Source of the DNA: Oscarella lobularis
Lineage: Eukaryota; Porifera; Homoscleromorpha; Homosclerophorida; Oscarellidae
Reading direction: 5' to 3'
Assembly: GCF_947507565.1 (NCBI RefSeq)
Contig: NC_089186.1
Span: forward strand, 186,001-250,000
Length of the DNA: 64,000 nucleotides
Shown: positions 53,527 through 63,326 of the stretch, piece by piece
Layout: every line of letters starts with the position of its first letter
Numbering within the stretch: position 1 is the stretch's first letter
Notes under the pieces: model-generated
Databases searched by the model: none
What the model was told of the DNA's origin: nothing
The model's input: only the letters and a program-made list of their open reading frames with translations
Made by a program: the position numbers and the translations under genes

Positions 53527-53661
53527 TAATTAAGAACAACAGCATGGTATTGGCCACAGCTATGTTTCCTGCGGGTAATTTAGCGCCAAATGCAGGAATA
53601 TTGATCGCAGAGGGTAAATAGAGTGCGAGATAAAAATGGAGCATTCACGGCACCGCGCTGG

Positions 53662-53671
53662 TATTTTATAC
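53662..53671 (-). promoter_or_regulatory. TATA box upstream of deaminase 1
   Basis: TATAAAATAC on the minus strand lies about 20-30 bp before the Met at 53644. A second TATA-like word, GTATAAAAGATC, occurs in the opposite orientation at about 53696. The stretch is nearly unchanged in front of deaminase 2. Confidence 0.5.
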
Positions 53672-54274
53672 GGGTGATCTTTTTTGCGGGCGGTAGGTAT
53701 AAAAGATCAGCTTGAGAGCGTACTTCCTCAATCTATTTAGAATCGTCTCTACGAGCGACATTGCTGTAGAGAGCATGGAAGAGGGGATGCGACAGATGGT
53801 GACGTCACTTTTACGTAGCCTCGCGTTGCCACGCCCTTCTCCCTGATCTCCCTGGCCAGCGCTCGATAACCGTACTCTAGCTACATTTACAGAAGCTTTC
53901 GAGCGACACTAGAAGCAGCGAAGCTAAAGATGAGGCAGGAGAGCTCGTTTCCGCCTATCGAATCGGACTTCGACGTCGTGAACGTTCGACGGCGGCCGAT
54001 CGAGTTTTCGCAAAGACTTACTAGTGATCGGCGGGGTTAGCCGCCGCGTATCTCGTTTCGGATGTGTCTCCTCCTGTTGAGTATTATTCGAAGTACTTGC
54101 GCGACCTGTCGGATTTGTCATGTGACCTATGACGCGCTTCATATAGAGCCTTACGTCATTGTGCTAAGTTTAGCAGCGCGAATGCATGACATCAAAATAA
54201 CTAAACACTTAGCCCTAACTCACACGAATTAGGCTTCTGAAAATTTTCTACACATACTCTAAAAAACAGCTTAC

Positions 54275-56393
54275 CTAATTTCTCAAAAAATCCAGCTTCA
54301 CAGACTGCTCCACCTTTCTCCCGCTTGACCTATCAATCGACGAAACCGTAATTTCCGTAAGCCCAAATTTCATGCTTATTTCAATCACACGATCTAAACC
54401 TAAGTGAGAATTGGGCATAGGCAGTCTCATCTCTGCAACCTTCCGCACTCCCCTCTCGGTGACATATCGCGTACCCTCGTGATCCGACTCATACACGTCA
54501 ACGTTCGCTTCAGTCTGATGATGATAAAACGGCAAGAACGGATGCTCGACCTCCTCATCAACACAAACTTCCTGATTCTTCTCAACAAAAACAGCGAAGC
54601 GACGAAACTCGTCACGGGGCTCCCTCCTCGCAAAGATCGATGAACGGATTGGACTGACAGAGAGAGTGCTGTCATAGGGATCATGGGCAGTAGGCGGTCT
54701 ACGCGGAGAGCTCTCCGACACCTGCGCGCTTTCGTCCACGCACTCAATACCGTAGCTATATCTCACGCGCCGCGACGTAATCTCATTCGGATTGTGCCCA
54801 AAGAGAACGGCTCCCATAACGACGGCAAGCGTGCACTGGGACGGCACCATGACTCGCATATTATACGGCCGCTCGAACTGACGACGAAATTCGGCCTGGA
54901 GCAACTGCGACTCGGCGAAACCGCCGACGAGAATCAAATAATCGACGCGCCCGACTTCGCGAAGTACACCCTTCAAATGCAGAGCGATGTTATCCAAGAC
55001 GGGCTTGAACAGCGTCTCGACGACAGGATACTTGATCGCCAGGACACCGCGTCGAAAATTCAAATTCACGTCGCCCGCGGCGACGATGCAGTCCTCGACC
55101 GACGACCCGTTGCTCGTCAGAAACGAATGAAAACTGTGCGGAAGTTCGACGTGCGCCGTCGTGCCGCGACTGACGAGACGCTTGCTTCGTTCGAATCGCA
55201 CCGACACCAAGTCGATCCACTCGCCTGGATACTCGGCTCGGTAGTCGGCGATTGTGTCGGCGCCGAATATTCGTTCGAGAAGCGCGACGAAGTTCTGGTC
55301 GACGTACGTGCCGCCCCACGCGCCGCCCGTCGCGCAGTGGAGCTCCTTCACCGTTCCGTTGGGGAGAATTTCGTGGACGGCGACGTCGGCCGTGCCGCCG
55401 CCCAGATCGGCGAGCACGTAGCGTTTGCCCGGTTGAATTGCCTCGCTGATTCTCTCCTCGTCGCGACCGATGTCCTGTAGCGATTTGCAGTAGATGGAGG
55501 CGGACTCTGGCTCCAGGGCGATCTTCACGCGATCCGGTTCTCTTTGGGAGGCAAGTCCGGCCTGAGAAATTAATAGTCAAAAATGACCCCAGAAATGAAC
55601 AGTAAAACATTCCAATTATGACGTCAAAAATGTGACGTCATACGTATGACGTCATATATTCGGAATGTCTTCTTTTTTACCTCGTACGCCGCTTCTCTCA
55701 TCATCTGCTTCGCCGCGTTGTTCCAAATCGCCGGAACGGTGATGACCCACTTGATGTCCGTGACGCCGATCTCCGATTCGGTTGCCTGGCCGTAATCGCG
55801 AATAGCGGCATCGCGGAAGAAACGTAGGGCGTGCGAGAAGACGGTTGCGAGCGGCAAGGCGCGTCCGTTCGCCGCGGCGACCTGCGTCTTGCGAGACAAC
55901 GCCTAGAAGGGTCGAGTCGAGACGTCATGTGACGCGAATGGACGCGCAAACTCACTCTCTCGGAATGGAGACTCATCTTGAAGCGCTCAAAGAACAACCA
56001 TTCCTTCTGCTCGCGTCCGTTGAGCTCCCTGTTGTAGTACTCCATCGCTTCGCCGCCGAACGAATGGAAAGCGCCGTTCGGTTTGAGAAGAAGACACGTC
56101 GGAACTTTGCACGGGCTCGGGCCGCTCTCGAGCGGGCGACATCGATCCGTCTGACGCATGGCGTAGATGTTATAGCGATCGCTCTCGAACGAGAACGCGT
56201 AGCCGCTGAACGCCGTGCCGATGTCGATCGCGACGATGACGTGGCCCTCGACGGCCTCCGTCGCCGTCGCCGAAGCTCCGTAGTCGTGGCAGACTAGCGT
56301 CGTCGCATGCGAGTCTTCAAAGCGACGGCTCGTTATGAGACCCCGACTCGCGGCGCTTGCGAACCAGCTTTTGTCTGCTAGGTGGTTTGCCAT
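54275..56393 (-). CDS. HSPA12-like HSP70-family ATPase, intact (block 1)
   Basis: Exons 56393-55956, 55902-55681 and 55561-54275 join in phase 0 by GT-AG introns of 53 and 119 nt. The product is about 650 residues. Motifs are complete: DIGTAFSGYAFSF, ADLGGGTADVAVHE, LVGGFAES. The Ser/Pro-rich linker after SYGIEC and the beta-rich C-terminal region (FAVFVEKNQEVCV, MRLPMPNSHLG) match the gene at 6.7-8.8 kb. The second intron holds three TGACGTCA palindromes. The gene lies head to tail with deaminase 1 on the minus strand. The C-terminus is nearly the same as in the truncated copy at 61-62.8 kb. HSPA12 proteins are cytosolic ATPases linked to signalling. The expansion here (three or four recognisable loci plus fragments) suggests an environmental or immune role (inference). 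Confidence 0.88.
55619..55654. promoter_or_regulatory. Three TGACGTCA (CRE/ATF) palindromes at exact 14-bp spacing
   Basis: TGACGTCA at 55619-55626, 55633-55640 and 55647-55654, inside intron 2 of the HSPA12-like gene. The same arrangement is retained in the second block (62362, 62376, 62390). The palindrome is the full consensus for CREB/ATF bZIP factors, so an intronic enhancer is a reasonable inference. Confidence 0.6.
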
Positions 56394-56562
56394 TGTGGAT
56401 GCGGAAAAGCGCTTTGGGTGGAGTGCCCCTCCCTCTGAGACTCCCTCTGAGTCACGATAATTTGATTTTCGCTTTCGCTTTCAGTCTTTTTGCTGTCAGT
56501 CACTCTTCATCAATTATCAATTACAGCAAAAGGAGACCCGTACGTCGCTTGTCATTTAATAA
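56394..56562. other. Spacer between HSPA12-like and MIEAP-like genes
   Basis: Promoter side of the HSPA12-like gene and 3' flank of the MIEAP-like gene. No extra feature seen. Confidence 0.4.
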
Positions 56563-57600
56563 TTACACTGTCGCTTCGAAAACACCCGTCACTACCTTAC
56601 TTTTGACCAGGACTCGCTTCGCAAGCGTATCCACCAATAACGGCCAGACGACGTACTTTATTGCTTGACCATTCGGATCTGATCCATAGAAACGTTCGTG
56701 TCGTCGTTCGTCGAATATCTTGTGATCGTTGGCGAAGTTGAGGTCGAGGCAATCCTGTTGAAGGACAATGTCCCACACAACAGGTACACATTTTATAATG
56801 AAGCCAAATACGGCATCCTCCAAAGCTCGATATGCTTTTGAGTCGCTTGCCTGGACGGAAGATAGAGCACTCTAACAAAGGACAATGCCAATCTGTTTTA
56901 GCTAGATGTTTATATAGTACAGTACCATTAAAATATCAGAGTGAATTTCTCCTATTTGACGAGTCGATGCTACTTTGAACAACTGAATGACACAGTTGTT
57001 GACGGTCTTATCAGCTTGAAAGGTTGGAGAATCCGAGACTTCCAGCTTCATAACGTCCTTGAGCCTTTTGCCCATGGTCTGAAGGTGAGACTGTGTCATC
57101 AACAGAACAGTCTACATAGAAGATATTGGAAGACGCGTGAATGGCATTTGTACGTATGGTACTGTACCTTCACCAGACTTAGAATAAACTCGGTGCATTT
57201 CTCGACATTGAATTTCTCCTTTTCAAGGTCTTCAGCAGATGAAGATATTTGATGGCTGTGCAGAAATAAATCTTTAAAGCGCTTGGCCATTACAATTGGA
57301 CGAGAGGCATCAGGTATCTTCTCTTTTTCCACCTTCTTTGCAGTCTTCGTTTGCTTCTCCCAAACACAAAACAAATCGTTATTACTAGATTAGATCACGT
57401 CAAGAGCGTATACCTCAACTATTACCAATTGATTATGTAATTCTTGAATTTTATTATACCTCTTTTCTAGCTCTTCCTGCGTAGCAAAATCATTATTGCA
57501 GCCTCCCTTCAATAAGTCCCTCAACCTTATGTTGACGTTTGACGTCAGCCAACTCCTTCATGAGATCCTGAGCAAAAATGTTTAATTGATTAGTAAAAGA
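56563..57600 (-). CDS. MIEAP (SPATA18-like) C-terminal domain with upstream coiled coil
   Basis: The last exon (56871-56563, starting after TTTGTTAG in phase 0) reads like the MIEAP C-terminal domain: SSVQASDSKAYRALEDAVFG, then RRHERFYGSDPNGQAIKYV, VWPLL and VLVKSKVV. Upstream exons hold KRLKDVMKLEVS...VIQLFKVAS (about 57095-56945), a segment with MAKRFKDLFLHSHQISS (about 57360-57168), and short coiled-coil pieces (KELADVKRQHK; EELEKRYNKIQELHNQL) between 57400 and 57600. In vertebrates MIEAP proteins condense at damaged mitochondria; invertebrates have many uncharacterised relatives. Exon edges upstream are approximate. The open frame to the right (57671-58471) may be the N-terminal part of the same gene. 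Confidence 0.6.
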
Positions 57601-57670
57601 AACGGAAGTACCAAGCAAGCTTCTGTCTCAGTTTTCTCTTGGAAATCTCCCTGACCATTTCCTTTTGGTT

Positions 57671-58471
57671 TCACCTGAAGGACACCTCAGTTAACACGTG
57701 CGCTTTAGAGCACAAATCAAAGTTCACCTTATCTTGGCTATTTCGATATGAACGAGACGTTGCTATGGCTCGTTTTGGATGAAGGACTTTAGCAATCAAT
57801 TTCCTTTTTCCTTCCAGAAGCTTTGGAGTAATGCATTTGCATCCGTAGTGCCACAACTGTGAAAATCGCTCTTGGGCATTTTGAATACATCGCTCAAAAG
57901 ATCCGTTGTCACAGAAGCAGTCACTACTGGCTGTCCTCCGCCACGACTTGAGCTGGATGAGCAAACGCAACAGGTGCGGATTTGACAGATAATCCTTATG
58001 GGCCACTTCTTCACCGGCTTCTCTGACGTAACATCCGCAGTAGTCACTGTGCTGACAGTAGCACGGAAAGACGTCTGCACGTCTCAGGGTGTCCGCTTCA
58101 AGTGAAAATTCGTCACCGTTTTCACAGTACGTCACATACGGCAACACCTTTTCCGAATGAGGTCTAGACCAGCAGAAAGTCACATGACGAAACAGAGTCG
58201 GTGAACCGGTCACTAGAAGCATGAGTTTTTCGAAGAAGGCTGACACATCGGACTCCGGGGCGGCGAGAAAGGCGTCCTTTGTGGATTTTCTCAGCTCTGC
58301 CTTCTCGATAAGAGATACGCCGTCTAGAAGGCCTTCTGCCATTGGTTCGGCAATCCAGTGCTGCGCGTCACGGAAAAAACGCCGGCAGATCTTGTCTGTT
58401 CGCCTCTGTCGAGGTCCTACCCTGAAGGCTGATTTACTGACGTCTTTGTCATCCGTTCGCGACCTCTTCAT
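57671..58471 (-). CDS. Unrecognised protein, probably N-terminal part of the MIEAP-like gene
   Basis: A long open frame without frameshifts. I start at Met 58471 (MKRSRTDDKDVSKSAF) because the longer version (58588) adds hydrophobic, poorly coding sequence. It has a basic N-terminus, helical stretches (AEGLLDGVSLIEKAELRKS), and two cysteine-rich patches (CYCQHSDYCGCYV, CFCDNGSFERC) that could bind metal. No family recognised. The frame ends at GAGGTGTCCTTCAGGTGAAA, which offers donor sites, and coiled-coil exons follow on the same strand, so fusion with the MIEAP domain downstream is likely. Confidence 0.55.
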   Translation of the reverse strand: MKRSRTDDKDVSKSAFRVGPRQRRTDKICRRFFRDAQHWIAEPMAEGLLDGVSLIEKAELRKSTKDAFLAAPESDVSAFFEKLMLLVTGSPTLFRHVTFCWSRPHSEKVLPYVTYCENGDEFSLEADTLRRADVFPCYCQHSDYCGCYVREAGEEVAHKDYLSNPHLLRLLIQLKSWRRTASSDCFCDNGSFERCIQNAQERFSQLWHYGCKCITPKLLEGKRKLIAKVLHPKRAIATSRSYRNSQDKVNFDLCSKAHVLTEVSFR

Positions 58472-58639
58472 CTTAGAAAGACGCGAAGGAACCCAGGAGA
58501 CGGAGAAGGGGTCCTCAAATGGGGCCCAGCTTTCAAGAACGTGCGTTAGCCGAAGCAAGGGAATCGACCAGGGAATCGAAAGCAACAAAATTAAATTATG
58601 CTGTCAAAGAAGGTCACGCGGCGGCCGCTATCGACTTCG

Positions 58640-59600
58640 TAGCCAACAGCATGGAAATGAATGAGAAAAAAAGAGTGACTGTTGACTTGCAAACTCCGCA
58701 CACTGTACTTCAATAAACCTATATTACCTTATACATCCATTGAGAAATGGTCTAAATAATGTTCGAGGGAAAGGAGCTACAACCTTCTAGCCTCCAGAAC
58801 GCCCTACCTACTAGCAGCCGCCGACTGTTTAGAACCTTAGTGCAAGGGAACAAGGACCCATGTATACTAGCGTACTAAGACAGACCGAATGTCGTCCCCA
58901 CTGCACTCTCTGCTGCGTACATACACGATTTACACGTCTATTTGATGGGAGTTTCTCGCGTTGCTGCGCCATCAGCCCCGCTCGAGCTCCAACCCGCCCT
59001 CAATTACACGTTCAGAAATCAAAGCCCTAGCCATAGATGTAAGAGACACTGTCTCTTACATCTATGCCCTAGCTTTAGATTCGGCCATGAAATCAGTCTA
59101 CGCCCAAAGCGTGGGCACTGGCACAGCATCTCTATGTACACCGCAGAAAGGCCTGCCCCCTAAGTGCACGCCTACACCAGGAGGGACCCCAAAGAGGATG
59201 TGACAAACCTTGATGATGAAGAACCTTCCGCCAGCCTTGCAAAACATGGCGTATTGGCTAATGCTCATCGGATTCCCTCAGGCTACTAGACTACGAAATG
59301 GACGTACTGAAGCCTTCTTCACTACTTCGAAGACATTTTCGGTCTTAGGCCTACCTCTCATTTGTCCCGCTTTCCCACGCAGCGAAACTCATTCCATTGA
59401 AGCGACACTGCAATTTCTGACACTGCAATGCCAAAGCAGAAACAAATTCCGGCAATTTCCGTCTCCATGCCGCTGATCAATCTTCCCTAGCGGCCGTTTT
59501 CAGGTGCCCGTGCCACTAGTCTTCCCCGCTTTGGCGTAAGAGTTCGTCTTTCGGTAGATTTTTTGTGCGCATGTGTACTCGACTTACCTGGAGTTTCCAT
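58640..59600. repeat. Intergenic repeat R, copy 8, with kinase-6-type 3' flank
   Basis: Starts with CATGGAAATGAATGAGAAAAAAAGAGTG and AATAAACC, as downstream of kinase 6. It runs through the repeat and its tail (GGTAGATTTTTTGTGCGCATG, about 59550). No kinase gene lies nearby, so the repeat moved here with part of a kinase 3' UTR. Confidence 0.8.
59032..59073. mobile_element. Small palindromic insertion with 8-bp target duplication
   Basis: Two 17-bp arms, CATAGATGTAAGAGACA and its exact reverse complement, are separated by one base (59032-59066). Direct repeats GCCCTAGC (59024-59031 and 59066-59073) flank it. Other copies of repeat R have an uninterrupted AAATCAAAGCCCTAG followed by TTTTAGATTCGG. 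Confidence 0.75.
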
Positions 59601-59777
59601 GCGGTGGTCGGCTGGAAAATAAAAATAGTCTGTAGTGTAGTGTCGTGTGGGTACGGAGTCCCTATAATATATAGATATATTTATTATACACTGATACAGT
59701 GAACATTTTTCAATAAACGGAAGCATATCATATTTACATGCACTTATACAGTGCACATAAGTTTCTTCTTCTTTGCA

Positions 59778-60317
59778 TTAGGGTAAGGTGTCACGACGGC
59801 CGACTCGGTTTTTCAAATATTTAACTTTTCCTGTTCTGATCCCCTCATCATTCAGCATTTTGGTCACTTCTTCGACGTGCGAGTCGCTTTCAAACGCATT
59901 GGTTGTGTATCGAACAAAAGCAGGTGTTCCTGGGAAGAAACGGTGTATTTCTTCCACAATAAGACTCGCACAGTCTTTGCAAGGTGCTATCCACGTATAC
60001 AAAAGAATAAATTTAAACTTCATTCTCTTGCAATTGTCGAATGTATTAGAATTAAGAAGTTGGTGCTCAGCGTGAATATTTGTTTTACTTGCAGCTGTCA
60101 TTTTACGAGGATTGGCGTACGTCCAGAGCAGTTTGCTGATGTTGTTGTTCAAGAAAGTGCTGATATCAAAGGTGGTAAAATTGTCTGGTACGGCTACCAG
60201 AACAGAAAATTGATTTTGTTTTCTTTTGCGGTCATTTGTCAAGTTGTTTTCAAATCTTTGTATAATGCATAGAGTAAGAAGATCAATGATTCCGTTTATA
60301 TCTAAAAATAATTGCAT
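59778..60317 (-). CDS. Cytidine-deaminase-like protein 2
   Basis: 179 residues with the same signature as deaminase 1: IHAEHQLLNS (HAE) and WIAPCKDCASLI (PCxxC), with YTTNAFES and MLNDEGIRTG following. The two proteins differ at roughly half of their positions by eye, although the DNA upstream is nearly identical. Upstream, an open stretch from Met about 60465 (MLHFYLALYLPSAINIPAFG) resembles a signal peptide. A 43-nt partial duplication (ATAGCTGT...ATAGCTGT) puts it out of frame with the deaminase, so this copy may start at 60317 or be damaged at its N-terminus. It is paired with an HSPA12-like copy upstream. Confidence 0.66.
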   Translation of the reverse strand: MQLFLDINGIIDLLTLCIIQRFENNLTNDRKRKQNQFSVLVAVPDNFTTFDISTFLNNNISKLLWTYANPRKMTAASKTNIHAEHQLLNSNTFDNCKRMKFKFILLYTWIAPCKDCASLIVEEIHRFFPGTPAFVRYTTNAFESDSHVEEVTKMLNDEGIRTGKVKYLKNRVGRRDTLP

Positions 60318-60496
60318 TATAGGAACATTCGCAACAGCTATGATATCCGCGGGTATTTGGCGTTAAGATATTGGCCACAGCTATGTTTCCCGTGGGTAAT
60401 TTAGCGCCAAATGCAGGAATATTGATCGCAGAGGGTAAATAGAGTGCGAGATAAAAATGGAGCATTCACGGTACCGCGCTGGTATTTTATACGGGT

Positions 60497-60506
60497 GATC
60501 TTTTTT
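60497..60506 (-). promoter_or_regulatory. TATA box upstream of deaminase 2
   Basis: GTATAAAATA word on the minus strand in the same context as before deaminase 1 (CCGTATAAAATACCAGCGCG). Position approximate within about 15 bp. Confidence 0.45.
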
Positions 60507-61016
60507 GCGGGCGGTATATCACCGGTGATAAAAGATCAGCTTGAGAGCGTACTTCCTTAATCTATTTAGAATCGTCTCTACGAGCGACATTGCTCTAGAC
60601 AGCATGGAAGAGCCAGGCCTCTGGGAAGAGCGACAGATGGTGACGTCACTCCGACGTAGCCTCGCGTTGCCACGTCCTTCTCCCTGACCCCAGCGCTCGA
60701 TAACCTACTCTAACTACATCTACAGAAGCTTTCGAGCGACAGTTGAAGCAGAGATGAGGCAGGAGAGCTCGTTTCCGCCTATTGAATCGGACTTCGACGT
60801 GAACGTTCGACGGCGGCCGATCGACAAACGTACGTACGTACGTGTACGAGTTTTCGCAAAGACTTACTAGTCGTCTCTCGTTTCGGATGTGTCTCCTGCT
60901 GAGTAGAATTCGAAGTACTGCCTGCGCGACCTGTCGGATTGTTCATGTGACCTGTGACGCGGGGAGGCCTTCTATATATAGAGCCTTTTCTACACATACT
61001 CTAAAAAAACAGCTAC

Positions 61017-62816
61017 CTAATTTCTCAAAAAATCCAACTTGACAGACTCTTCCACCTTTCTCCCACTCGACCGATCAATCGACGAAACTGTAATCTCCGT
61101 CAAGCCAAATTTCATGCTTATTTCAATCACACGATCTAAACCTAAATGCGAATTGGGCATAGGCAGTCTCATTTCGGCGACCTTCCGAACTCCCCTCTCG
61201 GTAACATATCGCGTACCCTCGTGATCCGACTCATACACGTCAACGTTCGCTTCAGTCTGATGATGATAAAACGGCAAGAACGGATGCTCGACCTCCTCAT
61301 CAACACCAACTTCCTGATTCTTCTCAACAAAAACAGCGAAGCGACGAAATTCGTCACGGGGCTCCCTCCGCGCAAAGATTGACGAACGTATCGGACTGAC
61401 AGAGAGACTGCTGTCATAAGGATCATGGGCGGTGGGCGGTCTACGCGGAGAGCTCTCCGACACCTGCGCGCTTTCGTCCACGCACTCAATACCGTAGCTA
61501 TATCTCACGCGCCGCGACGTAATCTCACTCGGATTGTGCCCAAAGAGCACCGCTCCCATAACGACGGCGAGCGTGCACTGGGACGGCACCATGACTCGCA
61601 TATTATACGGCCGCTCGAACTGACGACGAAATTCGGCCTGGAGCAACTGCGACTCGGCGAAACCGCCGACGAGAATCAAATAATCGACGCGACCGACGTT
61701 GCGAAGTACACCCTTCAAATGCTGAGCGATGTTATCCAAGACGGGTTTGAACAGCGTCTCGACGACGGGATACTTGATCGCCAGGACACCGCGTCGAAAA
61801 TTCAAATTCACGTCGCCCGCGGCGACGATGCAGTCCTCGACCGACGACCCGTTGCTCGTCAGAAACGAATGAAAACTGTGCGGAAGTTCGACGTGCGCCG
61901 TCGTGCCGCGACTGACGAGACGCTTGCTTCGCTCGAATCGCACCGACACCAAGTCGATCCACTCGCCTGGATGCTCGGCTCGGTAGTCGGCGATTGTGTC
62001 GGCACCGAATATTCGTTCGAGAAGCGCGACGAAGTTCTGGTCGACGTACGTGCCGCCCCACGCGCCGCCCGTTGCGCAGTGGAGCTCCTTCACCGTTCCG
62101 TTGGGGAGAATTTCATGCACGGCGACGTCGGCCGTGCCGCCGCCCAGATCGGCGAGCACGTAGCGTTTGCCCGGTTGAATTGCCTCGCTGATTCTCTCCT
62201 CGTCGCGACCGATGTCCTGTAGCGATTTGCAGTAGATGGAGGCGGACTCTGGCTCCAAGGCGATCTTCACGCGATCCGGTTCTCTTTGGGAGGCAAGTCC
62301 GGCCTGAGAAATTAATAGTCAGAAAATAACCCCAGAAATGAACAGTAAAACATTCCAATTATGACGTCAAAAATGTGACGTCATACTTATGACGTCATAT
62401 ATTCGGAATGTCTTCTTTTTACCTCGTACGCCGCTTCTCTCATCATCTGCTTCGCCGCGTTGTTCCAAATTGCCGGCACGGTGATCACCCACTTGATGTC
62501 CGTGACGCCGATCTCCGATTCGGTTGCCTGGCCGTAATCGCGAATAGCGGCATCGCGGAAGAAACGTAGGACGTGCGAGAAGACGGTTGCGAGCGGCAAG
62601 GCGCGTCCGTTCGCCGCGGCGACCTGCGTCTTGCGAGACAACGCCTAGAAGGGTCGAGTCGAGACGTCATGTGACGCGAATGGAACCCCGCAAACTCACT
62701 CTCTCGGAATGGAGACTCATTTTGAATCGCTCAAAGAACAACCATTCCTTCTGCTCGCGTCCGTTGAGCTCCCTGTTGTAGTACTCCATCGCTTCGCCGC
62801 CGAACGAATGGAAAGC
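61017..62816 (-). pseudogene. HSPA12-like gene lacking its 5' end (block 2)
   Basis: Exon 3 (62303-61017) and exon 2 (62644-62423) are open and nearly identical to block 1, with ADLGGGTADVAVHE and LVGGFAES intact. Exon 1 is cut at 62816, leaving only its last 39 or so codons (FHSFGGEAMEYYN, FFERFKM). The start codon and the phosphate-1 DIGT motif are missing, and foldback-type repeats follow directly. Coding quality is still high, so truncation is recent. A new upstream exon might rescue expression, but none was seen. Confidence 0.8.
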
Positions 62817-62817
62817 T

Positions 62818-63326
62818 GTGAAGTCACTATATTAGAACGGGACTATATTAGAACAGCAACGCCCAATGATGTAAGGTGCTTGCGCAGTAGCAAACTAGGT
62901 TAAGATACGTAACCACCCCTGACAACGGCCCCGTAACTCAATTAGCGATTTTCAGCAAAGTTTTACGACGTTTTACACCGGCATACATACTGCACAGTGA
63001 TGAATTTTATTTTTTATTGATTGGGACGCCTTGTCATGCCGAGAAGGTGAAAATAGAACAATAACTTTCTGTTCTAATATAGTCCTGTTCTAATATAGTA
63101 CCTTCTAAGATGGCACTATTTTAGAACAGGGTCTATTTTAGAACAACCTCTTATCAGTGCAGAAGCAACGAAAACTCATGCCTGTCACCGCCTGGTAGCT
63201 ACCGTGCATGGCCTGCATGGCCTGCATGGGTGCACGTTGGGACCGAGTCTGTTCTAATATAGTCCTGTTCTAATATAGTTCCTTCTAAGATGGCACTATT
63301 TTAGAACAGGGTCTATTTTAGAACAC
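62818..63326. repeat. Foldback/tandem repeat tract next to the HSPA12 truncation
   Basis: The word ACTATATTAGAAC is repeated at about 62828 and 62845, and its reverse complement GTTCTAATATAGT is doubled at about 63071 and 63250. A block of about 78 bp (GTTCTAATATAG...TATTTTAGAACA) occurs twice in direct order (about 63071-63147 and 63250-63326). Such inverted and direct arrangements fit a foldback transposon or MITE cluster. Confidence 0.7.

Larger units (their letters stand above)
53530..56068. repeat. Segmental duplication block 1 (deaminase promoter + HSPA12 gene)
   Basis: Near-identical to about 60330-62816 over the deaminase upstream region and the HSPA12-like gene up to the GAATGGAAAGC word in exon 1. 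The deaminase coding regions to the left of both blocks are far more diverged than the blocks themselves. Confidence 0.8.
60330..62816. repeat. Segmental duplication block 2
   Basis: Counterpart of 53530-56068. The duplication stops abruptly inside exon 1 of the HSPA12-like gene (GAATGGAAAGC, then unrelated GTGAAGTCACTATATTAGAAC). Small indels shorten the spacer between deaminase and HSPA12 relative to block 1. Confidence 0.8.

Noticed and set aside
54683-55480. 265-codon plus-strand open frame (and its twin at 61425-62222)
   Set aside because: Mirror frames of the GC-rich third exon of HSPA12-like genes. They persist only because that exon is conserved.
60283-60465. 60-codon frame with a leader-like start upstream of deaminase 2
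   Set aside because: Probably the displaced N-terminus of the deaminase rather than a separate gene; described under deaminase 2.
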